From an uncultured Micrococcales bacterium (GTDB lineage Bacteria; Actinomycetota; Actinomycetes; S36-B12; UBA10799), in contig CALFYG010000039.1 of NCBI GenBank assembly GCA_937952095.1, forward strand, positions 1 through 38,118: a DNA stretch of 38,118 nt. The letters are read 5' to 3'. Below, one piece after another: positions 1 through 8,813 of this stretch; within the stretch, counting starts at the first letter, position 1; each line of letters starts with the position of its first letter. The notes beneath the pieces are model-generated. The model saw nothing but the letters and a program-made list of their open reading frames with translations. It searched no databases and was not told the DNA's origin. The translations under genes were made by a program, and so were the position numbers.

Positions 1-2
1 AC

Positions 3-719
3 GAGGTCGACAAGATCGCCCGCAAGAGCGAGAACCCGTCGATCACCCGCGACGTCTCCGGCGAGGGCGTTCAGCAGGCGCTGCTGAAGATCCTCGAGGG
101 CACGCAGGCGTCGGTCCCGCCGCAAGGAGGGCGTAAGCACCCGCACCAGGAGTTCATCCAGATCGACACCACGAACGTGCTGTTCATCGTGGGCGGCGCG
201 TTCGCGGGTCTGGACAAGATCATCGAGGCACGGATCGGGAAGAAGTCGCTGGGCTTCACGGCGGAGATCGTGGAGGACACCAACCCCGGCGACGTGTTCA
301 GCGAGGTGCTGCCGGAGGACCTTCTGAAATTCGGGATGATCCCGGAGTTCATCGGCCGGCTGCCCGTGTTCACGTCTGTCACGCAGTTGGACCGCGAAGC
401 GCTCATCGAGGTTCTCACCGAGCCCAAGAACGCGCTGATCCGCCAGTACCAGCGTCTGTTCGAACTCGACGGTGTGGAGTTGGAGTTCGACGAGGAGGCG
501 CTGTCCGCCATCGCCGACCAAGCCCTGCTGCGAGGCACGGGTGCGCGTGGGCTGCGCGCCATCCTCGAAGAGGTTCTGCTGAACGTCATGTACGACGTCC
601 CCAGCCGTACGGACATCGCTACCGTCCGGATCACGCGCGAGGTTGTGGAGGACAACGTCAACCCGACGCTGGTACCCCGCAAGGCCGCACGCCGGGAGCG
701 TGGCGAGAAGACTGCGTGA
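3..719 (+). CDS. clpX: ClpX, ATPase subunit of ClpXP protease (3' part)
   Basis: The window opens inside clpX; 238 C-terminal codons of a protein usually about 425 residues long are present. ClpX is the AAA+ unfoldase that feeds substrates to ClpP in the cytoplasm. The visible part starts downstream of Walker B and contains the sensor-1 strand (TTNVLFIVGGAF), the ClpX-typical GLDKIIEARIGKKSLGF segment just after it, the sensor-2 helix (GTGARGLRAILEE) and the C-terminal small domain. The N-terminal zinc domain and Walker motifs lie outside the window. The stop TGA is overlapped by the GTG of the next gene (GTGA), so the two are probably co-translated. The family call is secure; only completeness is missing. 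Confidence 0.97.
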   Translation, partial: EVDKIARKSENPSITRDVSGEGVQQALLKILEGTQASVPPQGGRKHPHQEFIQIDTTNVLFIVGGAFAGLDKIIEARIGKKSLGFTAEIVEDTNPGDVFSEVLPEDLLKFGMIPEFIGRLPVFTSVTQLDREALIEVLTEPKNALIRQYQRLFELDGVELEFDEEALSAIADQALLRGTGARGLRAILEEVLLNVMYDVPSRTDIATVRITREVVEDNVNPTLVPRKAARRERGEKTA

Positions 720-1015
720 CGGTCGCCGTCATCTTCATCAGTACCCGCACCGCCGAGGACGACCTCGGGTATGCGGAGATGTCCCACACGATGGAGCACC
801 TCGCGTCCCGGCAGCCGGGCTACCTTGGGATCGATTCCGTCCGTGATGGCACCGGTAAGGGCATCACTGTCTCGTACTGGGCCGACGAGGACTCAGCGCG
901 GGCGTGGAAGGCGGTCGCCGAACACGTGGAGGCGCAGGAACAGGGCCGGTCACGGTGGTACGCGCAGTACCAGGTCGTTGTGGCTGAGGTGATCCGGGAG
1001 TACTCGGGACCCTAG
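716..1015 (+). CDS. ABM-fold monooxygenase-like small protein
   Basis: A 99-residue protein whose GTG start overlaps the clpX stop by four bases, implying translational coupling. The pattern VAVIFIST...HTMEHLASRQPGYLGIDSVRD...GITVSYWADEDSARAWKAV...WYAQYQVVVAEV matches the antibiotic-biosynthesis-monooxygenase (ABM/HmoA-like) ferredoxin-like fold. Members act as dimers on quinone-like or haem substrates, and many have no known substrate. I see the fold pattern, but no residue fixes a substrate. The stop codon lies in a CTAG shared with the stop of the convergent gene, so there is no room for a terminator between them. Confidence 0.75.
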   Translation: MTVAVIFISTRTAEDDLGYAEMSHTMEHLASRQPGYLGIDSVRDGTGKGITVSYWADEDSARAWKAVAEHVEAQEQGRSRWYAQYQVVVAEVIREYSGP

Positions 1016-1797
1016 TACCGGCAGTCCTTGGCGCCCCGCATCCACACCAGGCCAGTGATGGGTTCAGCGGGCCCGCCGTTGTATGAGTAGAGGCCTTCGA
1101 CAGAGCCGTCCGCGGCTACCCGCCAAAGGTATTGTCGGGGGACGTTGTCTCCGTAGTCCAAGTCGTAACTGACACCCCATGAGCCGTCGGCTTTCTGCTC
1201 CGCGCCAGAGACGTAGATGGCCTTGGGCGGATTGATGATGTCTGGCCCCTCAGCGCTGGTCAACCGGCAATACGCCTGACTGAAGTTGGCGAAGTGTCCG
1301 TACCGTTCCTCGCTGAAGCAACTAGGCCATCCTGCAGGGCAGTTCGTGAAGGTGGAATCGAGGAAATAGCCCTTGATGGCTTCCCAGGCTTGCTCACCCT
1401 CTCGATCCACCCCGGGTGCGGCGAATGGCGGCTGCGTGCCACCTCCGGGGGTGGTCGGGTTCGTGCCCGTGCCCTGGATGCTGGTCTTGAGAGTCTTGTT
1501 CTTGCCCTTGACCCGGACCTTCACCTTGGCCTTGGCCCCGGACATCCCTGCCAGCGCTTCTGCCGACAGTGGCTTGGTACGCCACACCTTGCCCTTGCGC
1601 TTCAGCTGATAGCGGGTGCCACCCACGATCAGGGTCGCCTTCGTGGGCTTCTTGCCCTTGATGGTGATCACGACGCGCCCGCCCTCGGTTACAGCCGTCG
1701 GCTGCGCGGTCAGGGAGGCGGCACCGGCTGGTGCGCCGACGAGTCCGAGGGTGAGGGCAACAGCGGCGAGTACGCCAAGCATGGTCCTACGAAACAT
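1012..1797 (-). CDS. Secreted protein of unknown function
   Basis: A 261-residue protein not recognised by family. It begins with a clear signal peptide (MFRRTMLGVLAAVALTLGLVGAPAGAA). A lysine-rich, probably all-beta domain follows (about residues 28-110, many KGK/KVKV strands), then a Pro/Gly/Thr linker, then a C-terminal domain with four cysteines (CPAGWPSC, AYC and a terminal DC), which may form disulphides outside the cell. The ATG at 1797 is chosen over in-frame codons up to 1833 because a good promoter (TTGGCA, 17 bases, TAATCT) ends seven bases before it, which fits a leaderless transcript; the longer reading would overlap that promoter. It converges on the ABM gene with overlapping stops. 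The lysine-rich front resembles that of the TolB-like protein at 5486-7060. Confidence 0.75.
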   Translation of the reverse strand: MFRRTMLGVLAAVALTLGLVGAPAGAASLTAQPTAVTEGGRVVITIKGKKPTKATLIVGGTRYQLKRKGKVWRTKPLSAEALAGMSGAKAKVKVRVKGKNKTLKTSIQGTGTNPTTPGGGTQPPFAAPGVDREGEQAWEAIKGYFLDSTFTNCPAGWPSCFSEERYGHFANFSQAYCRLTSAEGPDIINPPKAIYVSGAEQKADGSWGVSYDLDYGDNVPRQYLWRVAADGSVEGLYSYNGGPAEPITGLVWMRGAKDCRY

Positions 1798-1804
1798 GTC
1801 GGGA

Positions 1805-1833
1805 AGATTAGCGGTTCGTCGCGTCGCTGCCAA
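1805..1833 (-). promoter_or_regulatory. Sigma-70-type promoter, leaderless, for the secreted protein
   Basis: On the minus strand TTGGCA (1828-1833), a 17-base spacer and TAATCT (1805-1810) stand seven bases before the ATG at 1797. There is no Shine-Dalgarno sequence, so transcription probably starts at or next to the start codon. Confidence 0.7.
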
Positions 1834-1862
1834 TCGGCCGGTTGGTCGTCCATGGCGCCACG

Positions 1863-2846
1863 TCAGCCCGCGCCCATCCTGATCAGCCGTGCTGTGTCCC
1901 CGTGGACCTCCAGGCCTGCGGAGGTGCCCGTGTCGTCGAGAAGTACGCGGCCGGTGGCGTCGGTCAGGCGCAGGGCGATGGTCGAATCGAGGGTCTCTTC
2001 CACACGTTTGTGCATCTGCGTCCGGATCGGAGCATGCAGGAAAGCGCCGCCCGGACGTGTGGCCTTGATCTCCAGTTGGCCGCCGTCTCGGCCACGGATG
2101 CCCAGCCAGACATGCTCGTCGTCGATGCGCAGATCCTGCACCTTCGCGCCGGTGTAGGAGGCGAAGCGGTGCAGTGTGTCACCGTGCCGCAGGCCCACGA
2201 GCAACCCCTGGAACTGGCCACGCAGCCACGGGATGATCGCGACGGACGCCATCAGGCTGACAGTCGGGTCGTCGAAGTGGTTGGAGTGCATCCACACATA
2301 GCCGGACGGGAACGCCTGTCCCCAGTCCTTCTCGATGTAGCCCTTGCCGCCGGTGAAGTCCAACTGTGCGCCATCGAGGTACAGACTCCCGTCGAGGTCG
2401 TGGCGGAATGAGACAACCCCGTGGTAGCACTCCATGAACGGCATCCATGCGTACCAGCCCATCGCGCCGGGAGACGTGGCGGAAACGGGCCATGGGTCCA
2501 GCGGCCTGCCGAACTCGACCGTGCCGGACAGACCCACCTCAGGCAGGTCGAGTCGCACGCCACCGGTGGAGAAGCGGTTCGGTCCCACCTGCACGGCGAA
2601 GTGCTCGGGATCCGCGGTGAACTCGGACATGGGGTAGGGGACGTACCAACTACGGCCCGTCCGACCGTCCAGTACCTGCACGAATGCCTCGTGCGGGCCG
2701 TTCTCCTCAGGGGCCAGGAACACTCCCGGGATCACTGCGAGTCGTGCGTCCTGGTTGGCGTCCACCAGCTTGACGTACCACCCCTCGAAGTACTTCGAGC
2801 GCTTGCCATGGCCGTGGTACCCGGCGGGCTTCAGGACCTTCCGCAT
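1863..2846 (-). CDS. Tocopherol-cyclase-family protein
   Basis: A 327-residue protein beginning MRKVLKPAGYHGHGKRSKYFEGWYVKLVD. The KYFEGWY signature, the central GAMGWYAWMPFMECYHGVVS segment and YIEKDWGQAFPSGYVWMHSNHF are typical of the bacterial relatives of plant tocopherol cyclase. Cyanobacterial and plant members close the chromanol ring of vitamin E. An actinobacterium is not expected to make tocopherol and no tocopherol pathway gene is nearby, so the substrate is unknown and may be another lipid. No signal peptide is seen. It lies 58 bases downstream of valS on the same strand, with a CAGGCT box six bases before the ATG but no good ribosome-binding site. Family call firm, function open. 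Confidence 0.85.
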   Translation of the reverse strand: MRKVLKPAGYHGHGKRSKYFEGWYVKLVDANQDARLAVIPGVFLAPEENGPHEAFVQVLDGRTGRSWYVPYPMSEFTADPEHFAVQVGPNRFSTGGVRLDLPEVGLSGTVEFGRPLDPWPVSATSPGAMGWYAWMPFMECYHGVVSFRHDLDGSLYLDGAQLDFTGGKGYIEKDWGQAFPSGYVWMHSNHFDDPTVSLMASVAIIPWLRGQFQGLLVGLRHGDTLHRFASYTGAKVQDLRIDDEHVWLGIRGRDGGQLEIKATRPGGAFLHAPIRTQMHKRVEETLDSTIALRLTDATGRVLLDDTGTSAGLEVHGDTARLIRMGAG

Positions 2847-2904
2847 GAGGTCAGCCTGCCAGGACGCGGCGCGCGGCGAAAGCGGGAGTCTGGCGCTGTG
2901 CGGA

Positions 2905-5433
2905 TCAGCCCTGCTCCGCCAACTCCGCGATCACCTCGAAAGTGTCGGCGGCCTCCACCCGCAACGGGGAGTCGAGCCCGCCGGCGGCCTCGAGGTCCGT
3001 GCGTGCCGCCTCGACCAGATCCGGACGGGGAGCCTTCACCAGGCAGTGGGCCAGACGGGCACGCATCGAGACCTTGTTGTCGCTCTTGACCTTGCGCATC
3101 GCGGTGAGCACCTGACCCGCCGCGCCCAGCACTGCGTCATCGCCGGTATCGGGCAGTTCGTCCGGAGTCGGCCAAGGTGCCTTGTGGACGCTGCCCTCCT
3201 GCCACCAGGACCAGACCTCCTCGGTGACGAAGGGCAGGATCGGGGCGAACAGGCGCAGTTGGACCGATAGTGCGCGCGCCAGCGCGGCCCCCGCCGACGC
3301 TGCCTGGGCCTCGCCGTGGGTGCCGTGGGCGCGTTCCTTCACCAGTTCGATGTAGTCGTCACAGAACGACCAGAAGAACGTCTCGGTCAGTTCCAGGGCG
3401 CGTGCGTAGTTGTAGTCCTCGAAGGCCGCGGTCGCCTGTTCGACAACCCGTCGCAGCCCGGCGAGCATGGCCAGGTCGAGCGGCTCGGTCACCGGTGCCG
3501 CCGGGTCCCCGGCGAAGGACAACGCGAACTTGGAGGCGTTGAGGATCTTGATCGCCAGACGGCGGCCGATCTTCATCTGCCCCTCGTCGTAGGCGGTGTC
3601 CGTTCCGGGACGGCCGCTCGCGGCCCAGTACCGGACTGCGTCGGCGCCGTGCTGGTCGAGCAGCCCCATGGGCGTGACCACATTGCCCTTCGACTTGGAC
3701 ATCTTCTTGCGGTCCGGGTCGAGGATCCAGCCGCTGATCGCTGCGTGGCGCCAGGGGAGGCAGTCATCCTCGAGGTGGGAGCGCACGACCGATGAGAACA
3801 GCCAGGTCCGGATGATCTCGTGGGCCTGGGGGCGCAGGTCCATGGGGAACACACGCCGCCACAGGTCGTTGTCCCATTCCCAGCCGCCGGCGATGTGCGG
3901 GGTCAGCGAGCTCGTCGCCCACGTGTCCATGACGTCGGGATCCGCCACGAAACCGCCCGGCTTCCCGCGCTGGTCCTCGGAAAAGCCCGGAGGAGCCTGG
4001 TCGGACGGATCGATGGGCAGGTCGGCCTCCGCGGGCACGAGCACCCGGTCGTAGTCGGGGTTGCCCTCGTCGTCGAGCCCGTACCACACCGGGATCGGCA
4101 CCCCGAAGAACCGTTGCCGGGAGATCAGCCAGTCGCCGTTGAGGCCCTCGACCCAGTTGCGGTAGCGGACCTCCATGTGACCGGGGTGCCAGTCGAGTTC
4201 CGTCCCACGTTCGATCAACGCCTCCCGCAGACTCTCGTCGCGACCACCGTTGCGGATGTACCACTGGCGGGTGGTCACGATCTCGAGGGGCTTGTCGCCC
4301 TTCTCGAAGAACTTCACCGGGTGGGTGATCTGCCTGATCTCACCCTCGAGATCGCCGGATTCCCGCAGCAACTCGGCCATCCGCTCCTTCGCGGTGAAGG
4401 CGGTCGCGCCGGAGAGGTGCTCATACGCGGCACGCCCGCTCTCGGAGGTGATCCAGTCCGGCACCCCTGGGAGGATGCGGCCGTCCCATCCGATGATCGG
4501 CCTGGTGGGCAATTGGAGTTCGCGCCACCAGGTCACGTCCGTGGTGTCACCGAACGTACAGATCATCGCGATGCCGGACCCCTTCTCGGGGTCGGCCAGT
4601 TCGTGCGCGACCACGGGCACCTCGACGCCGAACACCGGCGTGGTCACGGTTTGGCCGAACAACGGCTGGTAGCGCTCGTCGTCTGGGTGGGCCACCAGCG
4701 CGACGCAGGCGGCGAGAAGTTCGGGCCGGGTGGTCTCGATGAAGACCCGGTCGGCTCCATGGTGGAACGCGACCCGGTGGTATGCGCCGGGACGCTCCCG
4801 GTCCTCGAGTTCGGCCTGCGCGACCGCGGTCCGGAACGTGACGTCCCACAGGGTTGGGGCTTCGGACTGGTAGGCCTCGCCGCGCGCCAGGTTGCGCAGG
4901 AAAGCGCGCTGCGACACGGCGCGGGCGCGCTCGTCGATGGTCTGGTAGTTGTGCTCCCAGTCCACGGACAGCCCGAGCCGTCGCCACAGGTCCTCGAAGG
5001 CCTTCTCGTCCTCTTCGGTGAGCCGCTCGCACAACTCCACGAAGTTGCGGCGGGAGATGGGCTGCTGGTCCTTGCCGCCCGGCTCGACATGGAGTTCGGG
5101 GTCGTAGTGCAACGACGGTTCACAGCGCACGCCGAAGTAGTTCTGGACGCGGCGCTCGGTCGGCAGCCCGTTGTCGTCCCACCCCATGGGGTAGAACACC
5201 TCGAGGCCCTGCATGCGCTTGTAGCGGGCGATGCAGTCGGTGTGGGTGTAGCTGAAGACGTGCCCAACGTGCAACGAACCGCTCACGGTCGGAGGAGGGG
5301 TGTCGATGCTGTACACCTCGTCGCGGGTCCGGGTCCGGTCGAAGGCGTAGAGCCTCTGGTCGTGCCACTGCGCGGCCCATTTGCCGTCGAGGCCGTCCAC
5401 GCTGGGACGATCGGGAATCCGGGGGTTGTTCAT
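2905..5433 (-). CDS. valS: Valyl-tRNA synthetase, type 2 (archaeal-like)
   Basis: An 842-residue class I synthetase that charges tRNA-Val. The HIGH motif appears as HVGH (about residues 55-58) within PPPTVSGSLHVGHVFSYTHTD; KMSKS is intact (about 577-581). The editing (CP1) domain with TTRPELL and the anticodon-binding domain follow. SGSLHVGHVFSYTHTD and YPMGWDDNGLPTERRVQNYF are, from memory, hallmarks of the archaeal/rickettsial 'type 2' ValRS also found in some Actinobacteria, not of the common bacterial PPPNVTGxLHxGH type, and the long C-terminal coiled coil of the common type is not apparent. The start MNNPRIPDRP at 5433 is preferred over more upstream starts because synthetase homology begins there. 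A TAGACT box eight bases upstream hints at a leaderless mRNA. No T-box leader is present. Confidence 0.95.
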   Translation of the reverse strand: MNNPRIPDRPSVDGLDGKWAAQWHDQRLYAFDRTRTRDEVYSIDTPPPTVSGSLHVGHVFSYTHTDCIARYKRMQGLEVFYPMGWDDNGLPTERRVQNYFGVRCEPSLHYDPELHVEPGGKDQQPISRRNFVELCERLTEEDEKAFEDLWRRLGLSVDWEHNYQTIDERARAVSQRAFLRNLARGEAYQSEAPTLWDVTFRTAVAQAELEDRERPGAYHRVAFHHGADRVFIETTRPELLAACVALVAHPDDERYQPLFGQTVTTPVFGVEVPVVAHELADPEKGSGIAMICTFGDTTDVTWWRELQLPTRPIIGWDGRILPGVPDWITSESGRAAYEHLSGATAFTAKERMAELLRESGDLEGEIRQITHPVKFFEKGDKPLEIVTTRQWYIRNGGRDESLREALIERGTELDWHPGHMEVRYRNWVEGLNGDWLISRQRFFGVPIPVWYGLDDEGNPDYDRVLVPAEADLPIDPSDQAPPGFSEDQRGKPGGFVADPDVMDTWATSSLTPHIAGGWEWDNDLWRRVFPMDLRPQAHEIIRTWLFSSVVRSHLEDDCLPWRHAAISGWILDPDRKKMSKSKGNVVTPMGLLDQHGADAVRYWAASGRPGTDTAYDEGQMKIGRRLAIKILNASKFALSFAGDPAAPVTEPLDLAMLAGLRRVVEQATAAFEDYNYARALELTETFFWSFCDDYIELVKERAHGTHGEAQAASAGAALARALSVQLRLFAPILPFVTEEVWSWWQEGSVHKAPWPTPDELPDTGDDAVLGAAGQVLTAMRKVKSDNKVSMRARLAHCLVKAPRPDLVEAARTDLEAAGGLDSPLRVEAADTFEVIAELAEQG

Positions 5434-5485
5434 AAGGCTTGAGTCTATTGGCAGCGCAGCAGGGGCCATGCCACGTGGTTGGGGC

Positions 5486-7060
5486 TCAGAGGGTGGCGAT
5501 GAACACGTCCTGAGTCCATGCGCCGTCGCCGGGCGCCAGGTCGTTGTGCGTGGAACTGAAAGCGATCCGGGCGCCGTCCGGTGACCAGTCGATCCCGAAG
5601 ATGCGACCCGCATTCACATCCGGTTGGCCGCAGTACACCTCGCCGGACTCCTCGTCAGTGATCCACTCGAGACACCCGTCCTGATGTTGCGGGGGCGTGA
5701 TCTGCTGGAGTTGCCCGGTACCGAGATCCTTGATGAGTAGCACCTCTCCGAACTCGTCGGCCTCGGCCACGAACGCGATCTTGTCCCCGGTCGGCGACCA
5801 CACAGGGGAGGAGGACATCCACAGGGACTGCTGTCCACTGGCTGACAACGACACACGCGTCGGCGTGCCGCCCGAGGTGACGTAGACGTCAGCGGATTCG
5901 TTGGTGTCGTCCGGCGTCAGTGCGACGTTGGTGGTGGCGGCTGCCCGGCCGTCCGGCGCAACGGTCAGTTCGCCCCACGACGCCTGCCACCCGGTGGTCA
6001 GCCGCTGCGGGCTTCCCCCGACGGGCTGGCGGAAAAGGTCGAAGGTGCTGAGGATGTCGTCGTTCCACGTGTAGTCGCCGGCGATGTAGACCAGCGCCGA
6101 GCCGTCCGGTGTCCATTGGAGTGCGTTGATCGTGTCCGCGGTCCCCAGACGGGACATCGGAGGTGTCACGTACGCCTCGCCCACTCCTGCGGCGAGGCTG
6201 GTCGCGGTTGATCGGAAGGCGAGCTGCGTGGAGGTGGGGGACCACCGCGGCCATTCGGCTTTGGGCACCACTCCACCGGACAGGGGTGGGTAGGGACGGG
6301 ACACGGCCGAACCGAGTGGGTCGACCGTGTAGACGTCTTTGATCTGGTCGGTGTCCGCAGGCGTCAACTTCTCCATGGTGGTGAGCGCGATTCTGTCCCC
6401 CACGCGTGCCCATTGGGTCTCGCCCGCCCATCCGTTGGTCAGGGCGTACTCATCGCCGAGGCGTGCCTTTGTGAGTCTGGTGATGGATCCGTCGGCGAGG
6501 GTCTTGATGTAGACGTAGCAGCCTGTCGTGGACGGGACGAGGTTCGTCGCGCAGGAACTGAAGGCGATACGCCCGCCGTCTGGCGACCAGGCGGGGAAGT
6601 CTGAGAGGCGGTTGCCGAACATGCCGGCGGCAGATGTCGACACCGCCGTGATCGACTTCGGGCCGGGCAGGTTCGTCCACGGCTGCGGGGGCACCGTGGG
6701 GTCCTCGGGGTCGGTCGGCTCGGTCACGACCCGGAAGCGGATCTTGAATTTGGCGCCCTGCTTGGCCGTTACCCTTGCCTTACGCGGAGTGACCTTCGCG
6801 GTGTATCCGGGGACCGGCTTGACCGTGGCGCGGTAGATGCCGGGCCGCAGGTGCGCGAACGTCTTGTGCGTTCGGGTTCGCACGGACTTGTGGAACTTCT
6901 TCGGGCCTTTGACGTGGACCTTGGCGGTGGTGCCCTTCGGCAGGCCATCCACCTGCACCACCAGGGAGCGTGGCTTGGGTTTCGCGTGGGCGACCGGTGT
7001 CATGGGCCCAGTGGTCACCGCGATCATGACGGCCACGGCCGCGAGCATCGCCTTGCGCAT
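5486..7060 (-). CDS. Secreted TolB-type beta-propeller protein
   Basis: A 524-residue exported protein. Residues 1-26 form a signal peptide (MRKAMLAAVAVMIAVTTGPMTPVAHA). Next comes a lysine-rich PEGA-like beta domain (VHVKGPKKF...LRPGIYRATVKPVPGY), a Pro/Thr linker, and a propeller built from at least five PD40/WD40-like blades with the motif WSPDGxRIAFSS (PAWSPDGGRIAFSS, PRWSPTSTQLAFRS, LQWTPDGSALVYIA, PVWSPTGDKIAFVA, IDWSPDGARIAFSS). Such propellers bind proteins or glycans at the surface; no enzyme residues are evident and it is not the Tol-Pal TolB itself. The ATG at 7060 has GGGGAGG eight bases upstream, so earlier in-frame starts are rejected. It is divergent from folC and lies upstream of valS. 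Confidence 0.85.
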   Translation of the reverse strand: MRKAMLAAVAVMIAVTTGPMTPVAHAKPKPRSLVVQVDGLPKGTTAKVHVKGPKKFHKSVRTRTHKTFAHLRPGIYRATVKPVPGYTAKVTPRKARVTAKQGAKFKIRFRVVTEPTDPEDPTVPPQPWTNLPGPKSITAVSTSAAGMFGNRLSDFPAWSPDGGRIAFSSCATNLVPSTTGCYVYIKTLADGSITRLTKARLGDEYALTNGWAGETQWARVGDRIALTTMEKLTPADTDQIKDVYTVDPLGSAVSRPYPPLSGGVVPKAEWPRWSPTSTQLAFRSTATSLAAGVGEAYVTPPMSRLGTADTINALQWTPDGSALVYIAGDYTWNDDILSTFDLFRQPVGGSPQRLTTGWQASWGELTVAPDGRAAATTNVALTPDDTNESADVYVTSGGTPTRVSLSASGQQSLWMSSSPVWSPTGDKIAFVAEADEFGEVLLIKDLGTGQLQQITPPQHQDGCLEWITDEESGEVYCGQPDVNAGRIFGIDWSPDGARIAFSSTHNDLAPGDGAWTQDVFIATL

Positions 7061-7130
7061 CCGACCCACCTCCCCAGGTGTGGGTGCTGCTCCCAGTCTA
7101 CGCCCGCGACACGCGCGATCGGGGTCGTCG

Positions 7131-7136
7131 TAGCCT
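7131..7136 (+). promoter_or_regulatory. -10 box for leaderless folC
   Basis: TAGCCT ends six bases before the folC GTG at 7143; no ribosome-binding site lies between. No convincing -35 is seen. The 82-base gap also carries the start signals of the divergent propeller gene. Confidence 0.45.
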
Positions 7137-7142
7137 GAACCG

Positions 7143-8468
7143 GTGACCAAGAACCATGAGGCAGCGGAGTTCGAGGCCGTGCAGCGCGCGCTGCTCGCCC
7201 GATGGCCCGAGCATCAGATCGCGCCGGATCTCACACGCATCGAGATGTTGTGCGACCTGATGGCCTCCCCACAGCTCACATCGCCGGTCATCCACATCGC
7301 GGGGACCAACGGTAAGACCTCGGTCGCGCGCATCGTCGAGACCCTGTTGCGGACCATGGGTCTTCGCACCGGGCTCATGACCAGTCCGGCACTGCGTGAT
7401 CTCACCGAACGCATCGAGATCGACGGTGAGGCGGTCTCGACCGAGCGGTTCGTGGACATCTACCGGCAGGTCGAGCCCTTCGTCGAGATGGTGGACACGG
7501 CCTCTGTCGCCGAGGGTGGGCCACCGATGACGATGTTCGAGGTCATCACCGGGCTCGGCCACGCGCTGTTCGCCGACGCCCCTGTCGACGTTGCGGTCGT
7601 CGAGGCCGGAATGGGCGGTCGCTGGGACGCCACCAACGTGAACGCTGCCGACGTCTGCGTGATCACGCCCATCGGCATGGACCACACCGACTACCTCGGC
7701 GATACCCTCGCGCAGATCGCTGCGGAGAAGGCGGGCATCATCAAGCCCGGGTCGCAGGTCGTCCTTGCTGCCCAACAACCGGAGGCGCTCGCGGTGTTGA
7801 TGCAGGTCGCGGACGATGCCGGTGCGACCGTGTTGCTGCCAGGAGTGGACTACGAGGTGATCTCGCGGGGTATCGCGGTCGGGGGTCAGGTCGTGACCAT
7901 CCGGGTCGCGGACCACGTCTACGAGGAGGTCTTCCTCAATCTGCACGGACGGCATCAGGCCGACAACGCCGCGCTCGCGCTCACGGCCGTGCGGGCCTTC
8001 CTCGGTAGACTTCCGGAACCTGAGTTGGTGGTCGAGGCGTTCGCCGAGGTGCTCTCGCCCGGCCGCTTGGAGATCATCGGACGTCACCCGTTGACGCTTG
8101 CCGACGCGGCCCACAACCCGCATGGGATGAAGGCCCTATGCGTGGCGGTTGCGGAGTCGTTCACCTACGACAGACTGGTGGCCGTGCTGGCGATCATGGG
8201 CGACAAAGACATCGACCCGATGCTGCAGTCCCTGGCACAGATCGTCGACGAGGTGGTCGTCACCGCCAACGACTCACCCCGGTGTCTGCCTGCCGGGGAC
8301 CTGGCTCGCCGTGCGCAGGATTACTGGCCGGCGGACCGCCTCCATGTCGTGGATGAACTGTCGGATGCCATGGAGTTCGCGCGGAAGGCTTCCGGCCCTG
8401 AGGGCTGTGTGCTTGCCACCGGCTCGGTGGTGACTGCGGGAATGGCCCGTAGCTGGGCGCGATCGTGA
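7143..8468 (+). CDS. folC: Folylpolyglutamate synthase / dihydrofolate synthase
   Basis: A 441-residue Mur-ligase-family enzyme that adds glutamate to dihydropteroate and folates in the cytoplasm. It shows the P-loop HIAGTNGKTSVARIVETLL (about residues 49-68), the omega-loop region TSPALRDLTERI, the Mg-binding segment VVEAGMGGRWDATNV, the ITPIGMDHTDYLG block, and the C-terminal Rossmann domain starting near DAAHNPHGMKAL. The length is normal. The usual TSPHL reads TSPAL here, which is a minor change. The GTG start fits the family N-terminus and sits six bases after a TAGCCT box. The stop overlaps the next gene by four bases (GTGA). folC following valS, then DUF4233 and ndk, is the standard actinobacterial order. 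Confidence 0.95.
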   Translation: MTKNHEAAEFEAVQRALLARWPEHQIAPDLTRIEMLCDLMASPQLTSPVIHIAGTNGKTSVARIVETLLRTMGLRTGLMTSPALRDLTERIEIDGEAVSTERFVDIYRQVEPFVEMVDTASVAEGGPPMTMFEVITGLGHALFADAPVDVAVVEAGMGGRWDATNVNAADVCVITPIGMDHTDYLGDTLAQIAAEKAGIIKPGSQVVLAAQQPEALAVLMQVADDAGATVLLPGVDYEVISRGIAVGGQVVTIRVADHVYEEVFLNLHGRHQADNAALALTAVRAFLGRLPEPELVVEAFAEVLSPGRLEIIGRHPLTLADAAHNPHGMKALCVAVAESFTYDRLVAVLAIMGDKDIDPMLQSLAQIVDEVVVTANDSPRCLPAGDLARRAQDYWPADRLHVVDELSDAMEFARKASGPEGCVLATGSVVTAGMARSWARS

Positions 8469-8785
8469 GAGTGATCGCGTCGGCCACGCTGATCTTCCAG
8501 GCGATGGTCTTCGCGCTGGCCATCCCTGTGGCGGCCGCGCTCAAGCCGGGGGTCGGGGGCTGGGTCGCCGGCGTCCTGATGGTGATGGCTCTGATCGGGG
8601 CGATGACGGCACGGCGTGGGGACGTGATCGTGGGCACGGCGACTCAGGTGATCTCCGTATTGGCCAGTCTCTTCACCCCCATCGCACTGCCCCTGGCGCT
8701 GATCTTCGCCGGGCTGTGGGTCACTGCTGTGTACTACGGCCGCAAGGCCGACGCCGCGGATGCCGCGCGGGCAGCGGGGGAGTAG
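8465..8785 (+). CDS. DUF4233 membrane protein
   Basis: A 106-residue integral membrane protein with about four hydrophobic helices (ATLIFQAMVFALAIPVAAAL, GVLMVMALIGAM, TATQVISVLASLF, ALPLALIFAGLWVTAVYY) and a charged, alanine-rich C-terminal tail. Position and pattern match the DUF4233 family found between folC and ndk in Actinobacteria; its function is unknown. The GTG start overlaps the folC stop (GTGA), so it is translationally coupled to folate polyglutamylation. That is context only and does not show a role. Confidence 0.85.
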   Translation: MRVIASATLIFQAMVFALAIPVAAALKPGVGGWVAGVLMVMALIGAMTARRGDVIVGTATQVISVLASLFTPIALPLALIFAGLWVTAVYYGRKADAADAARAAGE

Positions 8786-8813
8786 CCGGCGCGGCGACCA
8801 GCTCCTCGCTCCG

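Noticed and set aside
3820..5442. 540-codon plus-strand open frame opposite valS
   Set aside because: Antisense shadow of valS; no family features.
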